DNA of 30,260 nt from PALSA-1355 sp035496575 (GCA_035496575.1 DATJEN010000113.1:1-30260); one strand, 5' to 3'. Numbered from the stretch's first letter, positions 14,300-22,976 are shown. Program-made: numbers and translations. The notes: generated by a model from the sequence alone, not told the origin.

Positions 14300-15624
14300 A
14301 GGGCTAACTGACGGATCAACTCGGTAATCGGAACAAAATACGCCACTACTAACACGCCCACAATCAGTCCGACCGGCACGAACAGCAGTGGCAACAGAAC
14401 TCGGGCGGCGGCCTGCAACCGATAATTGGCGCGACGCTCGAAGCTATCCGCCAGCTTGCGTAAGACCCACGGCAGATTGCGAACGCGCTCGGCCGCGGTC
14501 AAAAGCGCGCCGTCGGCGGGACTCACGAAGCGCCATCGCGCCAGGCTCGTTTGCCAGTTGGCTCCGGCTTCGACGTCGTTCTCCACGGACTGCATGCGCC
14601 GCCGCACGGAGCGTTTGGGATGAAAGTCCACGATCGTGGCAATGGCTTGCGTGAATGGCTGGCCGCGTTCGGCCGATAGCGCCAGCATCCGCAACAGGGG
14701 CGCCATGTCGACCCAGTTGACGATGCGTTTCCAAACCGGCAGGCGAGCGCGAACCGTGCCGCGCCATTCCAGCCAGCCCCACAGTAGAACGATGATTGAT
14801 ATCAAGAAAACGAGGGGGGCCATAAAGAACGCCAACCCGACCAAGTCGCCTAATTGCGGCCAGCCCAATTCACGCGCCAACAGCGCTGCCGCCAAAAAAT
14901 CTTCGATCGCACGCAGCGGCATTTCAGTGCCGCGCATCACCGCGAGTGTGAGAGGAGGAATTTCAACATCGAAGTCGGCGAATATCTTGCTCATGGTCGG
15001 AATTATCTTCACGCCCATGAAGATCAAGAAAAGTGCCAGTGCCGGCGCGATGTAAATGCCGCGCAGGATAAGCGGCCGGAAGACTCCCCGGTCAAACGAC
15101 CGGTACTCGGTGGCGGCGGCCAGCGCGCCCGCGAGATCGCCCGTCTCCAGCCCAAATCGGCAAGCCATGGCTGCCTCCGGCGGAAGGGCGCCGGGCACCA
15201 TCCACACCGCGTCGGCAAGCGTCCCGCCACGCTGCAAGCGGCCCGCCAACTCGCGGGCTCGGGCCGAAACGCCGCCGTCGTGTTCGTCCGCAAATGCACT
15301 TGCGACCGAAGCGAGCGACACGCCCTCTCGCGCGGCCAGCATCAGCCCGGCGAGCAGGTTGCGGCGCTCGACTTCGCGCACGTGCACGAGCGTGCGGATC
15401 CACACGCCGATGATCGTAAGCCAGGCCACCAGGCCCCACATCAGCGGCAGAGCCAGGCACACACCCAGCAGGCCCAGCGCGATGAGCACGGACCCGGCGT
15501 TACGCAGCGTGAGCCGCAGCACACGCGCGCTGGCAACCCTGACGCGCAAGAATCGCTCGACGATCCAAAGCGACGTCCCGGCCGCCAGCACGCCCAGTAC
15601 CGTTGCAACTTCGATGCTTAGCAT
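14296..15624 (-). CDS. Type II secretion F-family platform protein, third copy
   Basis: 442 residues from ATG 15624, 15 bp after the second copy. Two extra N-terminal membrane helices (VATVLGVLAAGTSLWIVERF and a long hydrophobic stretch near 45-75) precede two T2SSF domains. The first starts near ERRNLLAGLMLAAREGVSLASV and has the GDLAGAL turn and the ALFLIFMGVKIIPTMSKIF helix. The second starts near RMLALSAERGQPFTQAI and ends in LLPLLFVPVGLIVGVLVVAYF followed by VPITEL, which closely matches the GspF/PilC C-terminus. GspF is the inner-membrane platform that couples the GspE ATPase to pseudopilus assembly. This copy lacks the usual N-terminal cytoplasmic strand region found in the second copy. 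Confidence 0.87.
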   Translation of the reverse strand: MLSIEVATVLGVLAAGTSLWIVERFLRVRVASARVLRLTLRNAGSVLIALGLLGVCLALPLMWGLVAWLTIIGVWIRTLVHVREVERRNLLAGLMLAAREGVSLASVASAFADEHDGGVSARARELAGRLQRGGTLADAVWMVPGALPPEAAMACRFGLETGDLAGALAAATEYRSFDRGVFRPLILRGIYIAPALALFLIFMGVKIIPTMSKIFADFDVEIPPLTLAVMRGTEMPLRAIEDFLAAALLARELGWPQLGDLVGLAFFMAPLVFLISIIVLLWGWLEWRGTVRARLPVWKRIVNWVDMAPLLRMLALSAERGQPFTQAIATIVDFHPKRSVRRRMQSVENDVEAGANWQTSLARWRFVSPADGALLTAAERVRNLPWVLRKLADSFERRANYRLQAAARVLLPLLFVPVGLIVGVLVVAYFVPITELIRQLAL

Positions 15625-15639
15625 GGCAATCGCGTCGTA

Positions 15640-16839
15640 TTAGCTCGCAAGATCAGTAATCAATCGCAAGATCGTAAACATGGTGCTCATGGTGAACAGC
15701 ACGGTTGCCGCGACCAACACAAAGACGATCGGGGGCAACACCAGGCGCGTCAGCTCCGTCTGCTGCGTAAAGCGCGCCCCAAACATCGCGCGTCCGATCT
15801 CAAGCGCCTTTGGCAGTTTGGAGTTGCGCTCGCCCCATTCGATTAAGCGCGTCAGCGTGGCTGGAGTCCAAAACCCGTCCAGCGCCGTTGCCAGGCTCGC
15901 CCCGCGAGACACGCGCTCCGCGGCTCCCTGGCACAGCGAGCTCACGTAGGGATCTCGGGCGGCGGCCGAAGCCAGCCGCAGCGCGTCCGGCATCGCCAAC
16001 CCGCGGCGCAACAGCAGCGCCAGCAATCCGCTCAGATCGACGACCCCGCGCTGCCGCCAGGCCGGCCCCAAGAGCGGAACTTGAACGAAAAGCCAACTGA
16101 GTGCGCCTTTCCCGCCGACCCACAGGGCCGTTGTGATCGCCAGCGCGATGGTGCCGCCGAGAATCGCCAGCGCGATCGGAAACCACCTGAAAAAGCCCAC
16201 GACAATCTGCTGGGAATTGAGCATGATCGCGGACGCGTTGGAGCGCACGTCGAACTCGTCGACGATGTCGTTGGGCACGGTTGGATAAACGAATATCGCC
16301 ACGAACAGCACCCAGCCCGCCAAAAACGCAAACAACACGGCCGGGTAGGCAACGGCTTGTCTCAGACGCCGAGTGAGATTCGTCATGCTCCGCTCGTGCG
16401 TGACCAGATCGTCGAGCGCTTCGCTGAGCTGCCCCGACTGCCCGGCGGTGACGATGACTTCGCGCACATAGGGAGGTAGCCGGTCCGAGATTGTGCCGAG
16501 CGCGCTTTCGAGCGAATGCCCCGCCTCGAGTCGCGCCGCCAGCGCATCCAGCACCTGGCCCAACGACGAGCTCTTGGCATCATGCGCAAATGCCCGCAAT
16601 CCGCTTTCCAATGGCAATCCGGAACCGGCTAGCTGGGCGATATAGCCCGCCAGTTCGATGGCTTCATCCTTGCTGAGCTGCGGCGTCCGCGCATTTGAAT
16701 CCGCATGCGGCGCGGGGCGAATTTCAGTCAATCCACGCCGCGCGAGCTCGGACTCGGCAGCCGGCCAATTGTCGGCCTCAATGGAGCCGGTCACGGCGCG
16801 GCCCGAGTCATCGACGGCGGAGTAAGCGAAGGTCTTCAT
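15640..16839 (-). CDS. gspF: Type II secretion F-family platform protein, second copy (canonical layout)
   Basis: 399 residues from ATG 16839, overlapping the previous stop by 4 bp; a 40-residue upstream extension lies inside the previous gene and is rejected. It has the full GspF layout: FAYSAVDDSGRAVTGSIEA with LARRGL at the N-terminus, T2SSF domain 1 (IAQLAGSGLPLESGLRAFA ... AGQSGQLSEALDDLV ... RRLRQAVAYPAVLFAFLAGW), then domain 2 (LSGLLALLLRRGLAMPDALRLAS ... LIEWGERNSKLPKAL), and a terminal membrane helix (LVLPPIVFVLVAATVLFTMS). This is the best match to an ordinary GspF/PilC of about 400 residues. The two flanking F-family genes differ from it widely in sequence, so these are old paralogues rather than a recent duplication. 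Confidence 0.9.
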   Translation of the reverse strand: MKTFAYSAVDDSGRAVTGSIEADNWPAAESELARRGLTEIRPAPHADSNARTPQLSKDEAIELAGYIAQLAGSGLPLESGLRAFAHDAKSSSLGQVLDALAARLEAGHSLESALGTISDRLPPYVREVIVTAGQSGQLSEALDDLVTHERSMTNLTRRLRQAVAYPAVLFAFLAGWVLFVAIFVYPTVPNDIVDEFDVRSNASAIMLNSQQIVVGFFRWFPIALAILGGTIALAITTALWVGGKGALSWLFVQVPLLGPAWRQRGVVDLSGLLALLLRRGLAMPDALRLASAAARDPYVSSLCQGAAERVSRGASLATALDGFWTPATLTRLIEWGERNSKLPKALEIGRAMFGARFTQQTELTRLVLPPIVFVLVAATVLFTMSTMFTILRLITDLAS

Positions 16840-17909
16840 CGAAAGCGCAGGTTTCGTCCTGCCCCGTGACTGAGGACTTCGAGCAATCTTGAAAACGGAA
16901 CGAACAGCACGAGCGCATACATGAGCACAACCACGAAGCCGACGCCCACCAGCAGCCAAACGGGCAGCGCGTCACGCAGCCATTCGATCGAACGCGCCGC
17001 ACGCTCTCGGTGCGTCAGCGCGACCTGGCGGGCCATCGCGATCATCGTCTGTTGCGAAGCACCGGAGCGCAGTAGCCAGGCGATGAGCGGTGGAAAAGCG
17101 CGCAGGTTTTGGCCGGCTTCTTGCGTCGAAGCTCCCTGGGAAATTGCTTGAGCAAAGGCTTTGGCTTCGCGCTCGAGCGCCGGATCGGCCATGCACTCGG
17201 CGGTCAGCACCACAGCTTCTTGCAGCGGCACGTCGTGCTCGACAAGCAGCCCAAGCACCTCGGCCAAGGCAGCCGTTTGCGATTCGCACAGCGGCCTGCC
17301 CGAGATGGGGATCGCCGCCAGGCCGCGATGCGTGACGCCCAGGGTCGCTCCGCTGCCGGCCCGCCGCCACCAGAGCACGGCCACCAGGACCAGCACGATG
17401 GGTGGAAGAAAAAGGGTAAACGGCCAGCTCGCATTGACCTGTTGTACAAAGCTCGTCACACGCGTCCAAAACGCAGGGGGCTGATCAAAGGCCGCCAGTT
17501 GCGCCGGAAGCAGCTTGAGGACCAGAAACAAAAGCAGCCCATACCCCAGCAAGCAAACGGCCACTGGATATAGGATCGCAAGACCAATCGCCGAGCGGGC
17601 CTGGCGGGCTTGCTGGGCCGTATCCGTCAATGACTCGAGCGCCGCGCTCAGCCGGCCCGAGCGCAAACCGGCTCGAACGATAGCCTGGTAGGTCTTTGGC
17701 AACGGGACCGGCAGCCCGGTCATGGCTTCATCGAGCGACTGCCCGGCAGCCACGCGCTCGGAGAGCTGCATCACCGATCGTGCCAACGGTCCGTCTAGAT
17801 CGCGACCCCAACTGGTCAACCCAAGCGGCAGGGGCACTCCAGCACGCACCAGTGCGGCAACCTCGTGGTTGAGGTCGACCAGTTCTTCCAAAGAGATGCT
17901 CTTAGCCAC
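16836..17909 (-). CDS. Type II secretion F-family platform protein, first copy
   Basis: 357 residues from GTG 17909, chosen because CAGGAA sits about 7 nt upstream. The open frame reaches 18005 (TTG), but those 32 residues are arginine-rich and unlike the family. The protein begins directly in T2SSF domain 1 (LNHEVAALVRAGVPLPLGLTSW ... RAGLRSGRLSAALESL ... SAIGLAILYPVAVCLLGYGLL), then a periplasmic or loop region, two hydrophobic segments, and domain 2 (ALAEVLGLLVEHDVPLQEAV ... AWLLRSGASQQTMIAMARQVA), ending in a membrane helix (LLVGVGFVVVLMYALVLFV) and a basic tail. It lacks the first 50-70 residues of canonical GspF. It follows gspE by 110 bp, the largest gap in the operon, and its stop overlaps the next start. 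Confidence 0.86.
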   Translation of the reverse strand: MAKSISLEELVDLNHEVAALVRAGVPLPLGLTSWGRDLDGPLARSVMQLSERVAAGQSLDEAMTGLPVPLPKTYQAIVRAGLRSGRLSAALESLTDTAQQARQARSAIGLAILYPVAVCLLGYGLLLFLVLKLLPAQLAAFDQPPAFWTRVTSFVQQVNASWPFTLFLPPIVLVLVAVLWWRRAGSGATLGVTHRGLAAIPISGRPLCESQTAALAEVLGLLVEHDVPLQEAVVLTAECMADPALEREAKAFAQAISQGASTQEAGQNLRAFPPLIAWLLRSGASQQTMIAMARQVALTHRERAARSIEWLRDALPVWLLVGVGFVVVLMYALVLFVPFSRLLEVLSHGAGRNLRFR

Positions 17910-18019
17910 GAAGTGTTCCTGAGCTGGACACTTGGGGCAACTGTTCCGTCGCCGGCGGCTTCCGAACGGACCCTGGCCGGCGCGCTCAGTATACCGTGCT
18001 GCCAAGCGGAAAAGCGAGC

Positions 18020-19225
18020 TTAATCCGCAATTTTGCGCCCGAATCCCAACACCCGCCGCACCTCGCGTGGGCTGGTGATGCCTTGCTCGACCGCCTTGGC
18101 CGCCCTCGCCCAGCGATTGACCATGCCGGCCCGCTCGGCCGCGGCTTCCAGTTCGCTCACGTCGGCCCGCCTCAGAATGGCATCGCCCACGCCGGGCATC
18201 GCAACACTAAGGAGCTCGGAAATGATCGTGCGGCCTGTGTACCCGCTGCCGTCACAGCGATCACATCCGACCGGAATACGGGCGCTCGCCACCGCTAACC
18301 CGAGAAAGTCCGCGGGCTCGTGAGTCGGTTGGGCGCAACTGCAAAGAACTCGCACCAATCGCTGGAACAAAACGGCTTGTAGTCCACTCCGCAGAACATA
18401 AGGTTCGATCCCCATATCCAACAGGCGGCCGACGGCTTCGGCAGCGCTGCCGGCGTGGAACGAGCTCAAGACCAATTGGCCCGTGAGGGACGCCTGCAGC
18501 GCGACCTCGGCGGTCGCTGGATCGCGTATCTCGCCGATCATGATGACTTCCGGATCTTGTCGCAGCAGGCTGCGCAGCGCAGTCGCCATGTCGAACCCGG
18601 CCGCCGCGTGGACTTGCGACTGGGCGGCCCCCGGCACCGCCATTTCAATCGGGTCTTCGAGCGTCATCACGCTTCTTGAGCCGGCGGACTTGCGGAGGAC
18701 CTCTTCCAAGCACGCATAAAGCGTCGTGGTCTTGCCGCTGCCAGCCGGACCGACAACAAGCAGGGCGCCCGAGGTTTCCATGAGCAAAGCTTCGAGCGCG
18801 CTCAGGGCGTCCGCCGGCAACCCGAGTTGCTTGATGTCGCGATGCAGCAATCGGCTGTTGAACAGCCGCAGTACGGCCCGCTCGCCATGCAGAGTTGGAA
18901 ACGTGCTGACGCGCACTTCCATGCTTGCATCTTCGGTGCGAATGCGCCCCTCCTGCGGCACGTCGCTGCGGTAGGTCAGAAGCTCGGCCAAAACCTTCAG
19001 CCGGGCGACGACGTTCGCGCCCGCCCCAGGTGGAAACGTTCCCAATGGCGATAGCACGCCGTCCACGCGCCAGCGCAGCTCGAGTCCCGCCGGAGCCGGT
19101 TGCAAGTGTACGTCGCTTGCGCCCTGCCGGCGCGCCACCGCCAAGAGGATTTCAACAAAGCGGGTGGCGTACGCCGACGAAGCTGGATCGAGCGCGCCAA
19201 GCTCGGTCGCTAGTTGTCCGTGCAC
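18020..19225 (-). CDS. gspE: Type II secretion/type IV pilus assembly ATPase, GspE/PulE type, short form
   Basis: 401 residues from GTG 19225, with GGGAG about 9 nt upstream. It starts at the N2E-like part (VARRQGASDVHLQPAPAGLELRWRVDGVL) and lacks the N1E domain of typical 500-570-residue GspE. It contains Walker A GPAGSGKTT (159-167), the Asp box (SVMTLEDPIEM, 185-195), Walker B (EVIMIGEIRD, 226-235) and the His box (QASLTGQLVLSSFHAGSA). Two cysteine pairs, CSC (295, 297) and CDRC (321, 324), form a compact version of the GspE zinc motif; the first is CxC instead of CxxC. It powers pseudopilus assembly through GspF. It is the first gene of the operon, but begins only 19 bp after the VOC gene. 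Confidence 0.92.
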   Translation of the reverse strand: MHGQLATELGALDPASSAYATRFVEILLAVARRQGASDVHLQPAPAGLELRWRVDGVLSPLGTFPPGAGANVVARLKVLAELLTYRSDVPQEGRIRTEDASMEVRVSTFPTLHGERAVLRLFNSRLLHRDIKQLGLPADALSALEALLMETSGALLVVGPAGSGKTTTLYACLEEVLRKSAGSRSVMTLEDPIEMAVPGAAQSQVHAAAGFDMATALRSLLRQDPEVIMIGEIRDPATAEVALQASLTGQLVLSSFHAGSAAEAVGRLLDMGIEPYVLRSGLQAVLFQRLVRVLCSCAQPTHEPADFLGLAVASARIPVGCDRCDGSGYTGRTIISELLSVAMPGVGDAILRRADVSELEAAAERAGMVNRWARAAKAVEQGITSPREVRRVLGFGRKIAD

Positions 19226-19244
19226 GAATCCGCTCCCGGCAAAT

Positions 19245-20147
19245 TCATTCCCAGGTGCCCTCGGGCACAGGCTTGGCCTCCACGACCTCGACGCTCACAT
19301 GCTCGGGGCCCTCGACGATAAAGCTTTTAAGCTTGAATTGGGGGCGCTCGGCCAAAGGCTCGATAATCTTTGCGCCCGACGCTTTAAAGCGTTCGTAAAC
19401 GGGCGTGATATCGCGATAAGAGAAGCCGATGCGATCGATGGGCCGGCCGGCGGTGGGCTGAATGTCCTTGAGCGGCTCGTTGGGCCACCAACGCGGCGCC
19501 GGCGTGGTATCCGGCTTTCCAAAAAAGATCATGGTCACGTTGTCGCACTGGATAACGTTAATCCAGATGCCGCCCAGCGTGGACATGTCGCCCTTGGGCT
19601 TCTCGCGGCGCGGGACGCGCGGTTTCAGCCCCAGATTCTTCGAGTACCAATCCACGACCTCGTTCACGTCCGTGCAAAAAAAGTGTACGTGGGCGAAGCG
19701 GTGGTGCCCCATGGTATTGATCTCAATCAGCTCTTTGTCGGGGCCATTGATGTACATGTAATAGTTGTCCGGTCCGCCAAGTGGAGTGAGCGGCGTGTGG
19801 AAGTCGACGTCATGGCGCTTCCACCACTCGAATTCATTCTTGACGTCGACTCCGCCCCAACCAATGTGCCAGATGCCGGTGTTAAGGTTACTGTCCGCCG
19901 GCTTGTCGACCTTGTTGAACAAAAGAAACGATTTCTCCGTGAAGGCCGCGTCGGACACTCCGCGAAACTTGATCGGTGTCGCGCCAAACACGCGACTGTA
20001 AAACTGAATCGATTTCTGCGGATCGACGACGTTCAGCACCACGTGATGAAAACGCGCGGGCTGCTCGTCGGCTGCTCTCGCCGTCGTTACCGCGCTCCAA
20101 GCGATGAGCAACGCAATCGCCGCCTGACCGACTTCAAGTGACTTCAT
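19245..20147 (-). CDS. Exported VOC-family protein with two glyoxalase-like domains
   Basis: 300 residues from ATG 20147, with GAGGAGCAAGG upstream. Residues 1-25 are a signal peptide ending ARA|A. Two vicinal-oxygen-chelate modules follow: the first starts FHHVVLNVVDPQKSIQFYSRVFGATPI and ends with MYINGPDKELIEIN; the second starts RFAHVHFFCTDVNEVVDWYSKNLGL and ends FKLKSFIVEGPEHVSVEVVE. His and Glu residues at the domain starts and ends (His35, Glu near 145, His near 154, Glu near 290) are placed like VOC metal ligands. VOC proteins include glyoxalases, extradiol dioxygenases and isomerases, and the activity here cannot be predicted. The export signal is unusual for the family in general, but such proteins are frequent in planctomycetes. 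It lies 19 bp before gspE on the same strand, so the promoter upstream of it may also serve the secretion operon. Confidence 0.88.
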   Translation of the reverse strand: MKSLEVGQAAIALLIAWSAVTTARAADEQPARFHHVVLNVVDPQKSIQFYSRVFGATPIKFRGVSDAAFTEKSFLLFNKVDKPADSNLNTGIWHIGWGGVDVKNEFEWWKRHDVDFHTPLTPLGGPDNYYMYINGPDKELIEINTMGHHRFAHVHFFCTDVNEVVDWYSKNLGLKPRVPRREKPKGDMSTLGGIWINVIQCDNVTMIFFGKPDTTPAPRWWPNEPLKDIQPTAGRPIDRIGFSYRDITPVYERFKASGAKIIEPLAERPQFKLKSFIVEGPEHVSVEVVEAKPVPEGTWE

Positions 20148-20218
20148 GCACCTTGCTCCTCGAGTAGACTTTCAGCCGCGTTTGGCGCGTGCGGCCCGGC
20201 ATGGATCCCGTTGGCCAA

Positions 20219-20240
20219 TATAATTGCGCCTCCGGCGCAA
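20219..20240. promoter_or_regulatory. TATAAT box joined to a 7-3-7 inverted repeat in the divergent VOC/PSCyt1 region
   Basis: The 289-bp gap between the VOC gene (minus) and the PSCyt1 gene (plus) contains a perfect TATAAT (20219-20224) whose last base begins the inverted repeat TTGCGCC-TCC-GGCGCAA (20224-20240). No convincing -35 box is at the right distance on either strand. The dyad may be an operator or a hairpin in one of the leaders. The rest of the gap shows nothing I can assign. Confidence 0.35.
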
Positions 20241-20436
20241 AGCACGAAAGCCGCCAAATCGTGGACGCACGGCCTGCCAGGAGTTAACCTGAAGCGGCTG
20301 CGTTTAGGCCTTCTCGTTGGCCGATGGCTGTGCGCCACGCTGCGAGCCAGCCTTCGGCCAGCGACAAACCGGCTAGCAGTCAGGCCATACCTCCCGCCCA
20401 CCAATCCGCTGCTGACTCGCGCTGGGCCCTCCAGCC

Positions 20437-22974
20437 ATGGCAAAACTTTTCACTCGCAACAAGCTGACCTGCATGGCGGCCCTGGCGTGCCTGGGGACCG
20501 TGGTCGTCTCGAGGGGATATGCAACCGAGCCGAACGCGGCTGCCGCAGTCGAATTCGAGCAGCGCGTGCGGCCGCTGTTGGCCCAGCACTGCTGGAAATG
20601 CCACGGACCTGCCAAGCAAGAAGCCGGCTTGCGGCTTGATTCCCGCGCGGCACTCGAGGCCGGCGGCGACAGCGGCCCGGCGGTTCGCCGTGACGCGCCG
20701 GAAGAAAGCCTGCTCGTTCGCGCCCTCGCGCATGACGGCGACATTAAAATGCCGCCCGACGGGAAGCTGGCGCCCGAAAAAATCGCGGTCCTCACGAATT
20801 GGGTCCGAACCGGCGCAGCCTGGCCAGAGTATTCGAACACGAGCCTCGAGGACGCTGGCCGCGAATCGATTCTGGACCACAAGCCCGCCCCGGGCGAAAC
20901 GGATTATCTGTGGGCATTCAGACAATTTCCCAAGTCCCCCAGCGATGAGTCCACCGCGGCTACCTCCATCGATAGTTTCCTCGATCCAGAGCTGGGCAGG
21001 CACGGCCTGACACCGGCGCCCGCCGCAGACCGCCGCACGCTGGCGCGTCGCGCGTATTTCGATCTGCTAGGGCTGCCGCCATCGCCTGAAAAGGTCGAGA
21101 GCTTTGTGGCCGACCCCGCGCCAGACGCATTTGCGCGGCTGGTCGAAGAGCTGCTCGCCTCACCGCACTATGGCGAGCGCTGGGCGCGGCATTGGCTGGA
21201 CGTCGTTCGTTATGCCGACAGCGGCGGGTACGAAACCGATATCTACTTCCGCAATGCATGGCGTTATCGCGATTACGTCGTGAAGAGCTTGAACGACGAC
21301 AAACCGTACGACCGCTTCGCTCAGGAGCAGATCGCCGGCGACGAAATCTGGCCAGACGACCTGTCGTTGACGGGCAGCTATGTCATGCCGCCGGAAAAGC
21401 TCGCGCATCTCGAAGCGCGTGTCGGCACGGGACTCTATACCCTCGGTCCGCAAATCCATGAATCGAACATGGATGCGCCAAAGCTCGACTACGAGCGGCT
21501 GACCGATTGCGTGGACGTGACGGGAAGCGCGTTTCTGGGGCTGACTCTCGGCTGCGCGCGTTGCCACGACCACAAATTCGATCCGATTTCACAGCGCGAT
21601 TACTTCAGCCTGCAGGCCATCTTCGCCATTAGCAAGGAAGTCGAATTGCCGCTGGTCAACGGCATGGAGATTGCCGATTTCAAGCAGTTCTATCCGCGCA
21701 TCATTTCGGTCGATGAAGCGCGGCGCGCGTACCGGCTCTTCGAGCAAAGGACCGCCGGACGAAAGCTGACCGACGCGGAGAACGAAGAGCGCCGCGCCTT
21801 GCGCGACAAAATTGCCGCGGCCGTGCTCGAGCTGCCCGGAGCGGCGGCGAGCTCACCCGGCGACAAATTCGATGGCTTGATGGAAATTCCCACCGCAACC
21901 GTGCTGGGGCACATTGAGCCGCAGCTCGTGCCGGCGATTCATATCTTGCAGCGCGGCGACCTCGACCGCCCCAAGAGCACGGTCGAGCCGGACCTGCCGC
22001 GCGTGCTGCGCGAGGCCACGAACTTTGCTGGACCACTTAGTCCCGCGACTTCCGCTCGAAAGCAATTCGCGCTATGGCTTACGCGCGGCGACAACCCGTT
22101 GTTTGCTCGTGTGATGGTGAATCGCATCTGGCAGTGGCACTTTGGCGCCGGCCTGGTCACAACCGCCAACGACTTTGGCCGCATGGGCGCCGCGCCCAGT
22201 CATCCCCAGTTGCTCGACTGGCTGGCCGGGGAATTTGTGCGGCATGGCTTCAGCATCAAGCACATGCATCGCCTGATCATGTCAAGCGCCGCCTATCAAC
22301 GGGCCAGCGTGTTTGCCGAGCCCGGCAACTTCGCCAAAGATAGCGACAATCGCTACCTGTGGCGGATGAACCGCCGCCGCTTGGAAGCCGAGACTCTGTG
22401 GGATTACGTGCATGCCACCGCCGGCACGATCAATCTCAAGCTGGGCGGCCGGCCCGTCGTGCCCTCCTTGGCAGACGACGAACTCTCCGCCTTGCGCGAG
22501 CCCTGGCAGTGGACCGTCACCGCCGACCCGCGCGAGCACACGCGCCGCGGGCTGTACGTGCTCGTGCGGCGCAATTTTCGGTTCCCAATGTTCGAGGTGT
22601 TTGACAGCCCGGTGAACTCGGTCAGCAGCGCCAGGCGGGATGTCACCATCGTGACGCCGCAGGCTTTGTGGTCGCTCAATAACTCGCGAGCCTTTCGACA
22701 GGCCCAGGCGATGGCCGATCGGGCCGTGCGCGAAGGGGGAACCGATTTGCCGAGTTGCATTCGTCGTGCCTGGATCATCGCTTTGCAACGCTCCCCGAGC
22801 GACAGCGATCTGAGCTCCGCGGTCGAGTTGGCCCACACGCTCGCCGCGATGCAGCTGCGCCCGCTCGATGCGCCAGGGCCCGACCTGGCTAAACTTCCGC
22901 CCAAGGTCGGTTCCGCACTCGCGCAGGTCTGCCTGGCGATCTTCAACTTGAATGAATTCATGTTCATCGATTAG
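20437..22974 (+). CDS. PSCyt1/DUF1549/DUF1553 planctomycete cytochrome c protein
   Basis: 845 residues from ATG 20437 (no clear Shine-Dalgarno). Residues 1-30 form a signal peptide. The PSCyt1 heme domain follows: VRPLLAQHCWKCHG with CWKCH at 52-56, and DIKMPPDGKL with Met105 as likely sixth ligand. DUF1549 spans about 165-400: LARRAYFDLLGLPPSPEKV, SPHYGERWARHWLDVVRYAD, and GLTLGCARCHDHKFDPI, which gives a second CxxCH at 373-377. DUF1553 fills about 535-830: ARKQFALWLTRGDNPLFARV, VNRIWQWHFG, HPQLLDWLAGEFVRHGFSIK, LIMSSAAYQRAS and NSVSSARRDVTIVTPQAL. These large exported proteins are a planctomycete hallmark, always thought to act with DUF1501 partners, and have been suggested to take part in carbohydrate or sulfated-polymer breakdown; their reaction is unknown. 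The DUF1501 gene begins 2 bp after the stop. Confidence 0.93.
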   Translation: MAKLFTRNKLTCMAALACLGTVVVSRGYATEPNAAAAVEFEQRVRPLLAQHCWKCHGPAKQEAGLRLDSRAALEAGGDSGPAVRRDAPEESLLVRALAHDGDIKMPPDGKLAPEKIAVLTNWVRTGAAWPEYSNTSLEDAGRESILDHKPAPGETDYLWAFRQFPKSPSDESTAATSIDSFLDPELGRHGLTPAPAADRRTLARRAYFDLLGLPPSPEKVESFVADPAPDAFARLVEELLASPHYGERWARHWLDVVRYADSGGYETDIYFRNAWRYRDYVVKSLNDDKPYDRFAQEQIAGDEIWPDDLSLTGSYVMPPEKLAHLEARVGTGLYTLGPQIHESNMDAPKLDYERLTDCVDVTGSAFLGLTLGCARCHDHKFDPISQRDYFSLQAIFAISKEVELPLVNGMEIADFKQFYPRIISVDEARRAYRLFEQRTAGRKLTDAENEERRALRDKIAAAVLELPGAAASSPGDKFDGLMEIPTATVLGHIEPQLVPAIHILQRGDLDRPKSTVEPDLPRVLREATNFAGPLSPATSARKQFALWLTRGDNPLFARVMVNRIWQWHFGAGLVTTANDFGRMGAAPSHPQLLDWLAGEFVRHGFSIKHMHRLIMSSAAYQRASVFAEPGNFAKDSDNRYLWRMNRRRLEAETLWDYVHATAGTINLKLGGRPVVPSLADDELSALREPWQWTVTADPREHTRRGLYVLVRRNFRFPMFEVFDSPVNSVSSARRDVTIVTPQALWSLNNSRAFRQAQAMADRAVREGGTDLPSCIRRAWIIALQRSPSDSDLSSAVELAHTLAAMQLRPLDAPGPDLAKLPPKVGSALAQVCLAIFNLNEFMFID

Positions 22975-22976
22975 TC

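Noticed and set aside
14296..17909. The three GspF-type genes as a recent tandem duplication
   Set aside because: The proteins differ in length, N-terminal layout and most residues, so a recent duplication is excluded; they are old paralogues.
17910..18005. N-terminal extension of the first GspF-type gene to a TTG at 18005
   Set aside because: The added 32 residues are arginine-rich and unlike the family, while GTG 17909 has a good ribosome binding site.
20144..20443. 99-codon minus-strand open frame in the VOC/PSCyt1 gap
   Set aside because: It has no ribosome binding site or recognisable feature and runs into the PSCyt1 start; the region reads as a control region.
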